NCBI GenBank assembly: GCA_000181795.3
Contig: CM012954.1
Span: 2,346,612-2,410,611, forward strand
Direction of reading: 5' to 3'
DNA: 64,000 nt
DNA from: Trichinella spiralis
Lineage: Eukaryota; Nematoda; Enoplea; Trichinellida; Trichinellidae
In this document: one piece after another, positions 13,880-26,264 of the stretch
Numbering within the stretch: position 1 is the first letter of the stretch
Layout: each line of letters opens with the position of its first letter
The notes under the pieces: generated by a model
The model's database searches: none
The model's input: the letters and a program-made list of their open reading frames with translations, nothing else
What the model was told of the DNA's origin: nothing
Position numbers and translations under genes: made by a program

Positions 13880-15097
13880 TTAGCAAAGTTCAAATGTGAA
13901 TTTTTCCCTCGTCCATGATTCACCGATTGCACAACGATTCTCTTCAACAAACAACGCCCGTCCGGAACCGTCAATGAGAATGATCGAATGTGTTCTGCAT
14001 AAATAAATAAAGTCAGTATAATTTATCGTTATTGTTAACAATATGCAAACCTAGTTCCGTATTCTTGATGCGGCAATAAATCGTAAAAACATCGACTTAG
14101 CCGTTTTTGCATTGCCGTCTCATAATGTGCACCTTGACTCTGCAACTGATCATCAGGGAAATTCCTTCAAAAATACTCCATGTTCCACATATATATATAT
14201 ATATATACATTAACAACTGTTTTCAATGAAAGTATTTTTAAAAAAATTTATTCTTATTATTACTCTTTTGTATCTTTCAAAAGATTTAACAAATCTGCTA
14301 AAACAGGCTCAGGATCTTGCGTAGATGAATGAGATTTCAATACGATATTTTCAAATCGTTTCAGACCACGCTTCACTTTCAAAAATGGTAAATCAGGAAC
14401 ACTGTTGCCAAAACCGTACACACCTCAAACAACGTTGCTTTCATTTCATTATTCAACTTCACAGATGGTCTATATATATACCGGTAAAAAAGGATTCTAT
14501 TCCTCGATTTGACTGATTTGAATATGTAAACAAATTCCACTGAAATCGACTGTTTAGCAAACGCCTAAAAACAATTCTTTTTTTAAATTTCATTAAAGAA
14601 TTAAAAAAAAATCAACTCACCTCTCCAGCAAAAGCAACACAAAACCACTATACTTCTGAGCATGGGGAACAATCATTTCTTGCAAATAGCAAAGTGGATC
14701 ACAAGTACATTGTAAATATTCTTTCACCAAATTTCCTGTGTAAGGAAAGAAAAAAAAGAATAACAATCATACAGAAATATTCAATTGGAAAATACCTCGA
14801 CTAAATTCCGCTTTTGTTGAACAGATCGGTTCCATGATATTCAAAAGAACCCCAATCCGACCTCGTCGACTAATACCTAGCCATGTTCCGTTCGTTCCTC
14901 CCTTCAAATCTGTACCTGAAAAAAACATAAAATATGATTTCACGTCAAAATATCTTCCATATACTGCAGAGAATGTGCCCATCCCAGTGTGCTTTTCTTG
15001 TTGGTCTGTTGAAATCTTCGTCGCGATTATTAATCAATACCAATTGCCATTCATCAGGCGCTGCATTGGCTTTCAACATCACAAATGTTAAACACAT
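13880..15097 (-). CDS. TANGO2: TANGO2 homologue (NRDE family)
   Basis: Conserved cytosolic/mitochondrial protein of the NRDE family, linked to Golgi/ER organisation and haem or lipid handling; its exact reaction is not settled. Seven exons: 14965-15097, 14796-14915, 14621-14735, 14482-14564, 14264-14423, 14051-14164, 13880-13994, giving 279 aa (human about 276). The N-terminal Cys is present (MCLTFV), followed by the signature NRDE at residues 24-27, then TNGTWLGISRRGR. A Tyr-Gly-Phe-Gly-Asn segment matches the TYGLSN region, and the C-terminal part has YGTRTHSIILID. All introns are GT-AG, the shortest 49-50 bases. An AG one base before the ATG (tattag, then aATG) could be a trans-splice acceptor. 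SF3A1 ends 236 bases upstream on the same strand. Confidence 0.93.
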
Positions 15098-15333
15098 TCT
15101 AATACACGTACATCCATATTGTATGCAAAGAAAAGCATAATGAATTACAATATAATAAGTTTCAGAAGAAACTGTGCCAACATGGCTAGCCATCAATGTA
15201 TTCAATATCAACAAAAAAAACAACGCTCATAAATTACACAAAGTTTACTAGAAATCCAATGATACTGCAATCAAATATAACAGATTACACCATGGTTAAA
15301 TTGAAATATAAACGTAATACATTTTGTGGAAAT

Positions 15334-18300
15334 TTATTTTTTTCTTCCACCACGCTCTTTCAATTGCAATTGAACTGTAGAACCATCGAGCATGTTGTAA
15401 TATGCAAGCGTATTGGCATCTTTTATAAATATATTCTACAAGAATAAAAATACACGTGAATGACATTAAATAATTTGATTAATCAAAAACAAAGAAACAA
15501 AAAAAACAAACAAACTCACTTCAAAGGAGAGTTTTTGCTTACTAGCCGGCATTGAAGTGGTTTCTTGAATTTTTCCTTTAATCGCGGAAACCTGACAAAA
15601 ATCATATTTTTCAAAAATAAAACAATTATAAGAAAGAAAAACTAACTGGATCAGTCAAATTCAACGAATAGGATACGGATTGTCCATTCAAATTCCACTC
15701 TGGTTTCTCTGCAGATAAAGGAAACACGACAGTAATATTGACTGGTCCAAGATCGCCGTACTTGTTCAGCCATTCTTCTTCCGGCTTCAACTGTTCTTCA
15801 AATGTTTTGGTACGTTTTACCGGTGGTTCTGGTTCCGGTGGATAAGCAGCAGGAGTAGCAATTGCTGGTGGCGGAGGTGGCGGCGGCGGGGGTGGAGGCG
15901 GCGCTGCACCATATCCACCGACAGCGGTCGCATGCTGATACATTGCACTTCCGCCAATAGGTGCTGAACAGAAATAGACAAGCAAACCGATGAACAGAAT
16001 TCAAAAGAAATCAAAATGCGCAACCAGACCTGCTACTCTTGGGTTCTGTTGAAGAAGGTACAATGGGTTCGGCGCCGCAACCACTGGCACCATCGGTGGC
16101 AGCAGTGAAGGTGCGACGGATGTGGGCGGAGCAGAAATCACTGCTATATTGGTCGGTTCAGTTGGACGACGTGCGCCGGTAGTCTCATCCACTGCGGTCA
16201 CTTTGGGGCCGATCCGCTCTTTGCTGGAATCTGGTAACAGACCTTGCGCCCTGTGAATCTGCGCAATTTGCTCTTCAACGTTCACCTTCGCCTGAGCCGC
16301 TTTCGACGTGGTCTCAACGCTCGCCTGATGACCATCCCAAATTGTTTTGGGATCAACTTTGCGAATATCTTCTTCTCCCAACTATACAAATAACATTCAA
16401 TTAGCAAAACTGAAAGCAATTTAACAACTGCCATGCCATTCCAGCAGAATAAAACACGCGTAGTGATTAATTTTTGTATAATATACATACATAGTAAGTA
16501 TGTAGAAGAGCACTCACCTTTTTACCAATCATTGTTTGTTCGGCTCCTTTAGAACCGACTCCAAAAATGTCAGACCTCCGTTCGGCAAAAGCTTTGATAT
16601 TAGCACTGATATCTGAACCCAAAGCGAAGACCAATTCTTCTTCTTGACGTTCTTGCAATTCGCGCTCCTTTTGAACAAAATACTGCTGGTCGACAGTGTT
16701 GAATTTCAAATGTTCAGTCAACTTGTCAGCCTGGATTTTCTCCCCGGTCAGGGGCGATATAACCCATTTCTGTTCCGATTGGACCTTCTCCAACAGTCGG
16801 CTGCGTGGGTTGTAATCCTTGCGAACGGTCACGTTTTCTGGCCTGGGCGGTGCCGGCTGCGGTTGGGTAACTTCGTGAACCGCTTTCGGCTTCGGCACTT
16901 GCTGATGCAAGGCGCCCATGCCTTCTTCGTTCGAAAATGCAATTGCACCTTGGTCACCGCCAGGGAACGGCTGATTTTCCACACCTTCACCAGCAAACTG
17001 CTGACCAGGAACCTCCTCGTCTGAGTCGACTTCCATTTCGATCGACTGAGCCGATACTTTGTTAGCCTCCATTCGCTGCTGGGCCAAGATCCGGGCACCG
17101 ACGTCTTTCGGAGTGCAAGGAGGCGGCAGGCCTACCGTCTCCTGGGGCTGAAAATCCACCGTCTGCACGACAACAAAATCATGCCAGTCGATCATCGAAT
17201 AAGCCAATCTTTCCCTCTCCGCTTCGGCGTCTTCTCGTTCTTTGATTCGACGCTGGTATTGTTCCCAGTCGACCCGCTGTTTCACTAAATCCAAAACTGG
17301 CCTCATGCCTCGACATTCATTTTCAAGCTTTTGTACAATATCTTTCGGTGGCAAAATAATCTTCGTGTACTGTTCCACCAAACGAGTAAAATAAGCAAAA
17401 TTCGAATGCTGTGGTTTCAAAAAATCAAACTGGAAATTTCTCGATTCGCGCGTCATTAGCTGAGTCAAAAAATGACGACCATTTTTAGCAACAAACAACG
17501 CCGTCAACTTGATCAAGTCTCTAAATAAATTGATTAAAATGAAAAAAACTCTTTTTTCTCCTGAACCACCATTTGAAAATCAAAACTAATCTAATATTTA
17601 ATTACATTTACATCAAACGCAACAAACATATTATTCACAAACATGATTAACACCCTGAAATTATAGTTCACATATTAAAACACCACTATACAATAATTCG
17701 ACTAGACGCTACTTAAAGAAAAATTCTTCAAAGATGAAAAAAATTTTCAATTATAAAATTTATTTTGAATGCACAACTTTTTTCAAACATTTAAATGAAT
17801 AACTATTCAAACTTGGCATACTGTAGTGACCTTACATTTTTTACAAACAATTATTAAAATACAAATCTGCTTCAACATTATAATATTACCGTAAATGATA
17901 TAAAAATAAAGACGATAATAGTAAAAAAGCTTTCCTAAACTCTACTAAACTATTTTTATTACCAGACTACTTACATATAACTATTGGATGAACTGCTATA
18001 ATACTCTAACTAATGCACAATATTAAGCACTTTAATGAAAAAGATCAAATCCACTTACAAATCTAAAGCATTAATCGTCGTCGGATCGGCGATAAATTCA
18101 AATTCTGGAGGCGGATCACGAGGAATCCAATCTACCAACTTGATCGCTTCTTGAAGTTTACTTTGTGTCGTAGGACCAGCCTGTGGCTTTGTCGTTTGCA
18201 TTTCAGTGCATTTGCCATCAGCAATATCGCGGATTTTCTGCTGATAATAGGCATGATAAGGATCTCCAGGATTCAAAAAATTGAATTTAGGATTGTTAAT

Positions 18301-18578
18301 TTCGTGTTGTCGAATACGACTTTCAAATTCAAACCCATTTCTAGCGACAAAACTTGCAGTTTTATCCACAATATCTGTAATGCATGCTTATTATAAAATT
18401 GTTAAAAAGCACAAATAAATATAGAATGATCACTTCTAATTTCTGGAGGAGGATAAATTACACCAACAATCGGCTTGCCACTTTTAGATGTATCCAATTC
18501 ATCTGGATTCTCCGTTGGAACAGCTCCATTGCTGGCAACTGGATTCACTGTATCTAAACCGCCTGTTACTTGAAGCAT
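15334..18578 (-). CDS. SF3A1: Splicing factor 3A subunit 1
   Basis: Core U2 snRNP protein (SF3a120/Prp21) needed for A-complex and spliceosome assembly in the nucleus. Seven exons: 18434-18578, 18059-18374, 16518-17520, 16030-16381, 15647-15963, 15520-15591, 15334-15435, giving 768 aa (human 793). First SURP domain at about residues 50-95 (VDKTASFVARNG), second at about 155-205 (LTALFVAKNGRHFLTQL). IDWHDFVVVQTVDFQ and the VSPLTGEKI-type block follow. A run of 12 prolines lies before the C-terminal ubiquitin-like domain, which ends LKERGGRKK as in the family. The start ATG follows tttgtttag|ATTGGTT by seven bases, so an upstream leader exon or a trans-spliced leader is possible. An AATAAA overlaps the stop codon. 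Upstream partner of TANGO2. Confidence 0.96.
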
Positions 18579-19581
18579 AACCAATCTAAACAAAATCCTG
18601 ATTTATGGAAATTAAATTGTTGGTCTTCTTTTATCAGTAAATGGAAAGATACGTTAATAATAAAAGCGTTCCACCACATTTAACACTGCATTTGAAAATT
18701 CATAATAAAATTTAACTGTTCAGCAACTAATCTACAATGCACCTTCTAATTATAACCAATTAATATAGCACATTAACTTATTTGAAATATATCAAATCTT
18801 TAAATGAAAAAAATACCATTATAAACAACACTACAGAAAAAGACAAAAATTACAGTATCATAATGACAATCAAGTACAATTTATAAAAGTAACATACAGT
18901 AATACAAAATTGCAGCAGTGCTTAAGCAGCAGAAAAAGCATGCCAAAAGGGAAAAATATATTCCAAATAGCTTCAAGATGTAATAATAAGCAAAGTTTTG
19001 TCATATAAATTATGTTCATTTTTAAATCAATAATATTGCTTACTCATTATGAATATTTTGAAATATAATTGTTTGCTGCTTTGTGGATAATTTTTCAATT
19101 ATAGCAGTTAATTTTTCATTTCAAACTTTTCCAAATAATTCATATACATCAGTACTGAATCAATATCATTGCAGATTAACAAACGTAAAACTACTCATGC
19201 AGCTAGCTACTATTAGCAGATAATTCTTCTTCGAAGCATTTCACTTTTTTATATTTTAATACACACATTACAAACATATATATATACCATTTAGCCGTCA
19301 TTTAATTCTTCACTTAATCATCTGAAGAATTTATTTTTTTGAACATATATGCAAAGTAGAGGGTTACATTTTCCATACAACCTATGATGCGTGGGTTTGG
19401 TCTGCTTTCAGAATCACTCTTCCAATATAGTTGTCGAATATAATTTCAGAATTTTTTTCCTTTTGGGTGGGGCAGACTAATCGCAGCTAGATCTAAGTTG
19501 ACAAAGTAGTCAAATGTAGTATTCGAAGATAAATAGTTGACAAATGAAAAATAATTGACGCGGAAGGTCGTCTTGCAGGAA

Positions 19582-19957
19582 TCAGTGTTTTGGCTGGCTG
19601 ATTTTCCGCTGCAGAAAAGGTGCCAATGCATCCGTCGTTTTGGTGGGCACCAAGCAGCATTTAAAACCAGTAGCCAAATTGAAGAAGATGCGGTTGCCGG
19701 CGGGCTGTTGTATAAAGTATTGATCATCGACACAGCCAATTGCACAGCCTGACCAACGACCAAACTTAACTATAAGCGTTTCATTTGTTCTTCCATCAAC
19801 GCGTACAAATTCGATTCCAGATCACAGTCGACGGCGGATTTCTACAGCAAATTTGAAACCAGCTTTACAAAATTCAAAAGACCAGCCAATCACGGAAAAC
19901 TGTGCCGAAGTGATCTGGCTAAATTTCTACGTACTGATAATCAAACAAAACGGCCAT
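19582..19957 (-). other. Coding-like patch with in-frame TGA; possible micro-gene or relic
   Basis: Two incompatible readings exist on the minus strand. Reading A is one frame from about 19917 down to a stop at 19582, more than 100 codons, broken once by an in-frame TGA. It contains VRVDGRTNETLIVKFGRW and GCAIGCVDDQYF. Reading B is a two-exon CDS (19931-19957, 19770-19841) of 32 aa: MAVLFDYQY joined to a tail ending ALMEEQMKRL. Its acceptor (gctgtag) is good and its phase is correct. Neither is recognised. Local GC and the long open stretch argue against plain intergenic DNA. A decayed gene or a minus-strand gene with missed exons both fit. Confidence 0.3.
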
Positions 19958-20202
19958 TTTACATTGTTTTTTTCCAACAACTTTTCTTTATCTAACTGAA
20001 TCTGGCAGGTATCTCTTTTATATTCTTTCTTTACACATTTAGTATGTCTTCTGAAAAAAAACCAAAAATTAAATGTTAATTAAAATACAACAGATGTATG
20101 CAATTTTATGAACGGAAATGAATGAGCAATTTACACGAGTAGCTATTTTTTTCAATGATATACCTATCATAGTGTTTTAAAATTGAGATCCCAATTACAC
20201 AG

Positions 20203-20210
20203 TATATAAA
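20203..20210 (+). promoter_or_regulatory. Candidate TATA box of CAP/ShK gene
   Basis: tatataaa on the gene strand, about 460 bases upstream of the first ATG. A long 5' UTR or a leader intron would be needed to link them. Confidence 0.3.
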
Positions 20211-20668
20211 GTTGGCTTTCAGAACGTCGCATACTGACAAAGAAAGTCGATTTCATGCAGATTAACGTTCATAGGAAAATAGAAGATTATCACTGAAGCA
20301 ACTTTCATTTCCTTTTTATTTATTTTATTAGTCAAAATGGAAAATTAAGATAAATAAATTTATCTTCAACTTGTGCATAACTTAGTTTAAAATTAGACAA
20401 AATGCTTTCAAAAAGATCAACAATGGTATGTTTGCTTTTTCAAGCTTGCCATAAAGTTTGCCGCTGTCCTTTTCTTCCTCGCTTCAGTCATTCTGAAGAA
20501 AACCTGTCTGAGTAAGCAAACGTTGACAAAGAATAAGCCGGAATAAAGTAGTTTATCTAAACTGTGAAATCTTCGACAAACTGAGGTGGTGAATAACGGG
20601 CCTCAGAAAAATGAAAACATACAACATGCATTCTGTTATTTTTAGTCAGACTGAAGCAGATCTAGAAC

Positions 20669-23600
20669 ATGGCTATTCTTCGGCGTTCGGAAGAAGTCAA
20701 TTTTTTTCAAATCACATTCATTTCCATGTGCCTCATTGCTAACTGTGTTCAAAGTAAGTGAACACCACATGCTGACTGTATAATAAACACAGCATACGTA
20801 AACTGTACAATAACCCTTTTATAAAATGTGCTTACTAAAATTTTCCAAAATATAATATTGCTACACTGGCTTAAAATATGATGCCAACATGCAATAAAAT
20901 GAAAAAAATCACTTGCTACAGAAAGTGACCGTAATTAATTTAAAAATAGTAGTTGTTCGCCATTAAATTTAATTTTTGTTTTTCCTAAGGAAATAATAAC
21001 TAGCTCTGATTTCATCTCAGCATCTCTTTTCTCACTTTTTGTCTATAAAAATGAAAAAGTAGTCTATTTCGTAGTTTGCATCAGCAAATTAGAAGTATCA
21101 TTTCATATTTGCATGCCTCTTTTGCATGTAGGGCAATAAAATATTCACGTCGGATATTCTTAATTTCAATTAAAATGCCCCATTTTTACAGAAATCCAGT
21201 ATTTAAGAAATTTATTCCACTTAGATCAAAGTAAGATGAAAGCTATTTTCAAAGGAAATAAATTTCTTTGGGAATCAGAGCTTATCACTAATCTATATTA
21301 TTTTTAGAAATCAGAAGTAAACCTTTTCATGACAACATTCAATATTAAAATATTCGACTCACAATTACATGTATTTGCTATTAATATATTACTAAACACT
21401 GCAACATAACTTTTTATGTTTATATTTTTTTATTATTCATTTATTAAATGTGTAATGCGCAGTCACTGATTCGTTTGCATTTTAAAGATAAGAGTAACTT
21501 GAGAAATGTATTTTACATTATTTATATTTAACAAATTACAATTATTTTAATATATTACAATATACATAATTAATCATTATTTTCATCACCAGCAATTATT
21601 GATCCATGCCACAACATCATGCTGCACAATGAAAAAATATATAACCTGTAACAGGGCATTTTTGTAGTTGAGTTACATTAAAATCAGTGGATTAAATTGC
21701 TGAAATACACATATACATATTTCAGCCTTTTAAACTTGAAATATTTTGCTTATAGGCTATGCTACGAAACGTCATGCATTCAGCCCAGTTCAAATACAGA
21801 TGATACTAAAAGAACACAATCGTCTGCGAGCTATGGAACCAGCTGCAAATATGCAAGAACTGGTAAGTCTACTGAAATGTAAAAGAGAAATTTCGAAATT
21901 TCATCTTATCAAATTAACTAGAAATTTATAAATTAAAATAGATTGTGCACAATTAAAAATTTGCATACTGTCATGCCTATTACTTGTCTCAGCTAATTGA
22001 AAATAAAATACTTCAAAATCAGTTTCACTGTTTTTAGGTTTGGGATGAAAACCTTGCATTTATAGCTTTAGACTGGGCTAGTCGCTGCACAGCTGGACAT
22101 CGCAGTTTGTGGCAACGGCGACGTATCAGCTCTTACCATGTTATTGGAGAAAATATATGGTGGAGCAATGAGTACAACATCAGAGCAGATCTTGGGTCTG
22201 TAATTCGAGATTTTTATAGAGAAAAATGGTACTATTCATATGAAAGTAATTCTTGTGCAACGAATAAAGTTTGTGGCCATTATCTTCAAGTAAAGTTTAA
22301 ACTTCAAAATGTTATACAAATACACATTCTTAATGATGCAGGTTGTTTGGGGAGATACATGTGCTGTAGGATGCGCCGCAGCTTACTGCCCATTCATACA
22401 CCAAGGTAGAGGAATACGCAGTGGAAATATGATCGTCTGCAATTATGGGCCCGGGTAATAATTACTTTCACTAATATGTCACTTTCTTTAAAACAAAATA
22501 TTTTAACAGGATCGAGTAAATTTCTTAAGCCTCTTAATAATACTTTCTTAATACCTCTCTATGGAAAATAATCATTCAAATCTTTAACAAAAGAAATAAA
22601 AAATTTATAAAACTTTTCATTTTGAAAACTACATTAGTAATGTGATGATGAGTTTTGTAACTATGACAACTTTTGATCAAAATTTTTACATAAAATAACA
22701 CTTACCATATTTGTAGAGGAAATATCATAGGCTATCGTCCATATAAATATGGCCAACCGTGCTCCACTTGCCCATCTTCATGTCGAAACGGACTGTGCCG
22801 TAATGAAATGAGTCAATTTTATTTCATTTACTTTCATTCACCTTCCTTATTTTCAGCTTCTCAGTGTCGTCTGCGTCACAAAGTCTTGAAAGAAGCTTCA
22901 AAGCCGTGGAAAACGATAACTGAAAATGCAACAGCATTTCAGAATTTCATTTCAGTTACAAAAGGGAAAAATGCAATTTCAGCTATTTTTCCATTAAACG
23001 TTACTGTACTTCAAACGACACCACTGCCAAAAGGTAAGCTTACTTTGCTTGTTGTTTTGTTTTTCATTGTTATACAATAATAGTTCTTTTTCAATTCAAT
23101 TTATTATAATTTACGTTACTAGACAATTTGTTATAAATAATTAAATTCAGTCATATCAGTTAGATTAAAAGTTGATGAAATACGCTGCACAGGGATGTGT
23201 GAGAAAACAAAAAGCGAATGCATTACCTGGGCTGAAAATGGACTATGCGAAACCAACAGGCAGTATATGGATTTGATGTGCTCAAATGCGTGTGGAATTA
23301 GTTGTGATCTTATTTTGAAAAGAAATCTTACTTTGAGCGAAATCGCAAGAAAAGCCAACAATAAAGTAAAAATTCGAAGAACGCTTCAAAAAAATACAAC
23401 AACAACTGTTGAAGCTCAAGATGCTGCTGCAAACAGTACAAAAGAAAGTGGCAAGTATTCCAATAGTCGAAATAAAATGGAAAAATATTTTAATTTTCAC
23501 CTTTCTATTGAATTTTGCTAGGCTAAATTCTGAAATTCTGTCATTAATTTTTCAGATGACAATTTATGCACTGACAAGCATTTGCTGTGTGCAAAATGGG

Positions 23601-23773
23601 CCCAACACGATCACTGCAGTATTAATCCTCTGTATATGGCAAAAGCTTGCGCAAAGTCTTGCAAACTCGAGAAATGCTTCATAAAAAACAACACATTAAT
23701 TGAAATTGTTGTCAAAGAAGATAAACAGAATGATACAACAACAGCAATTGTACATCGAAGAAGATTTCTGTAA
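20669..23773 (+). CDS. Secreted CAP/SCP (venom-allergen-like) protein with two ShK domains
   Basis: Eight exons: 20669-20753, 21756-21862, 22038-22289, 22342-22454, 22717-22799, 22857-23033, 23151-23447, 23556-23773, giving 443 aa in phase. A short N-terminal hydrophobic segment (FFQITFISMCLIANCVQ) fits a signal peptide. The CAP domain covers about residues 35-190 with LKEHNRLRA, WDENLAFIALDW, HVIGENIWW, GHYLQVVWGDT and IVCNYGPGGN, which match the CAP motifs. His and Glu at the usual cavity positions are visible. A Cys-rich hinge (PCSTCPSSCRNGLC) follows. Two ShK-type six-cysteine domains sit at about 284-323 and 376-412 (ITWAENGLC; AKWAQHDHC). The last intron has an ambiguous donor: gtggca at 23448, or a GC donor (gcaagt) at 23451. 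Both keep phase. AATAAA near 23806. Confidence 0.92.
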
Positions 23774-24875
23774 AAGCACAATTTAATTGTTTTTATTCAA
23801 ATTCAATAAATCTATTCAATTTTAGCATTTAACATGAAAAATGGCTGAAACACTTTTCATCGAAAGGGTAAGATGAACTGAAACTAAATTCCTGCCTCAT
23901 GATATGGTTATCTGCCAGAGTTTCTATTCTCTAATACGCTAATAATTATTATTTGCATTAAAAATTTTATTCACACAAAAATGAATGTTATTTCCCTTTA
24001 TCAGGTAATGCATAATAATTTTAATTAAATAACAGCGCTTAAATCGACCAGAAGAATAAATAAGAGGTGTACACTAGTATAAGAGCTTTTCACAGTTATG
24101 CACATTTAGTTACACTAGCTCAGTCAGTTTTCATAATATCATTATCTAATTAGTCATCACTTTAAATAATACCCCAAGTAAAAAATTATGGGAATGTAAA
24201 TGACACGGAAAGGCTGTTTTCAGCCTTAATGTTAATATATAAACGCCACACGCTTTGAATGCATAATACAAACCTGCACGTCATTACCGTAAATACCATT
24301 AAACAAAAATGTTTTTTCTTAATTTTGAAGTTCGATTAAAATTTACAAGTAATTTTATACAACTTTTAAATTTAAAAGAAATAACATACGACAAAGTAAA
24401 TTACCTGATGACAAAGTAAATTAGCTGTAATGAAAACGGCAACGTTACTGTAAACCGTTTTTTCCACTGTCATTATTAAAGTTTAAAAGTATAATAATAG
24501 GACATTTTGAGAAACCGTATTAAATATGATTTTTGGTCATAAGTGAAATTTTTACTTATAAACCCTACGCACATAATATAAGAAATATCCAAATTTAACA
24601 AAAAAATTAACTAGATGAATACGTGTATTAACATGCAATCAAAAATTCATTCACTTTAAATGGTTCTTAATGAAATTATTTGCAATAAATATGGAATGAA
24701 AAATAAAACAGTCTTTGAAACTGTAATGGTTTATTTAGCTAATAATCAAAAATGACATACTTTACATCGTTAGCTTTGATGCTTTTGTCCTGAGCGCTAT
24801 TGTTGTGAGTAACCTGTTTTATATCAATGAAATGAATTTGCCTCCATCAAGTTGCCAAAAATTGTTCTTAAAACG
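23774..24875. other. Intergenic
   Basis: 3' flanks of two convergent genes. A minus-strand AATAAA near 24735 lies about 140 bases past the stop of the 128-aa gene. Confidence 0.5.
24390..24424. repeat. Short direct repeat, 15 bases at 20-base period
   Basis: gacaaagtaaatta is present at 24390 and again at 24410, a two-copy tandem duplication. Confidence 0.8.
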
Positions 24876-26264
24876 TCAGTGATCGATAGTGAGAATATCA
24901 TCTGCCATTTCTCGACAAACCATCTCATAGGCTTTCATTGATTCAAAAAACTAAGAATAAAAAAAATAAATAATTCACTTCATACAAAGTAAACAATTAA
25001 TTGTTCCAAATGAATCATCACATTGTTCGCCTTCTATTAACACAATAACTTTTTTCAACAGTAAACTAAATCTTTGCAATTGTATTCACAGGCATATTAA
25101 AAATCTGGGTTACAAACAACAAAATAAATAAAGCAAATCAAAACTTGAGCCTTTTCAATTTAATACTGTTTGTGCATTAAAATATGCAAAATGGAGCAAC
25201 TGATTTTCATGTCATTTCTACATTGCCAGCACACAGAGATTAAGTTACAAATGTAAAAAAATAGTTGCTAAAACAAAAGATCAACTGATTGCGAATAATT
25301 CAAGTGTATTTCTTCAATTCGACAATAAAAAATTTTTCAGCCGACTGAAATTTGTATGAAAATAAAGTTACAGTAACCTGTTTTTGATTCTCACGGTTGA
25401 TTAAATAGCGCGTTAATTATTGCCAGTTGCAATTGCACTTTTCAGTTTATTCAGAATTTTATGAAAATTTTCCAACTAAACAATCTTCGTCTACATGTAA
25501 AAGAGCAGTGAAAATGTCACATGGTAACCGTTGGAACAATGAAGAAGTGGTGTTTGAAATTTACATAATCAAATATGTTCAACTGAACGGCATAGGTGAT
25601 GATATGATTGCAATTGCCACTTGCATGTCGATAAGCAAATAGGACTAGTCATGCTAAACGACGCTATTGATTGCACAGGTAACCGGCTGGCTCTTTTCAT
25701 AATGAGCTGCTTACACGGTTGGCCCTGAACGAGCTCTGGTGCGAAAGGGAGGTTACTTTTCCAATATAACACAAACTGGAACAGTGAAGAGAATCTGGGT
25801 CGGTGCTATTGTATTTCAGTAGACTCTGACCGTATGCTTTTGCAACTTTTCACCGTGCAGTTTCCGACCATCCATTTAGCAACACGCCAAGCGCATCCAG
25901 GGCGCGTCTGGACACTTCCGATACGCATTTGCGACCTATTCGTGGTGCATCTGCTTTTTTCACTTTTGGTGCATCAACGTATGCAACAAACTGGTATACA
26001 TTGAATCGTTGAAAATGATAATTTTTCCATCGAACTTTATATCAAAATATTTCTAATACGTCTCTGTACTACATAGTAAAACTTAGCTAAGTGACCTCGA
26101 ATTCAAAGGACAATGAAGTGAGAAAAATGAAAAAGTAAGATTCACATTTTTTCTTTCTTATTGAAATCCTTTCTACATACATGTTTCATCCATTTAAGTG
26201 CTTTATTCATTTCAAACGGCCATTTCTGAATACTGCACTTCTGCATTTCAAAATATGCATTCAT
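24876..26264 (-). CDS. Conserved-looking small protein of 128 aa, not recognised
   Basis: Four exons on the minus strand (26181-26264, 25854-25990, 25715-25805, 24876-24950) join in perfect phase from an ATG to a TGA. Donors gtatgt, gtgaaa and gtaagc are usable, and acceptors end in ccag, atag and ttag. No single exon exceeds 137 bases, so the gene has no long ORF. The product is soluble, with no signal peptide or membrane segment. It starts MNAYFEMQK and contains WPFEMNKALKWMKH. A basic middle (RIGRKCVSEVSRRALDALG) and an amphipathic C-terminal helix (FFESMKAYEMVCREMADDIL) follow. The last intron is 764 bases and could hide another exon. A minus-strand polyadenylation signal lies about 140 bases downstream. 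Weak similarity in style to small helical complex subunits cannot be tested here. Function unknown. Confidence 0.6.

Larger units (their letters stand above)
18579..20668. other. Intergenic between SF3A1 and CAP gene
   Basis: 18.6-19.4 kb is plain AT-rich sequence. 19.55-19.96 kb is richer in GC and coding-like on the minus strand (described separately). 20.0-20.67 kb is the 5' flank of the CAP/ShK gene. Confidence 0.5.

Noticed and set aside
25569-25772. 67-codon minus-strand frame overlapping exon 3 of the 128-aa gene
   Set aside because: Runs in another frame across the exon 3 donor. The spliced model keeps phase with both neighbours.
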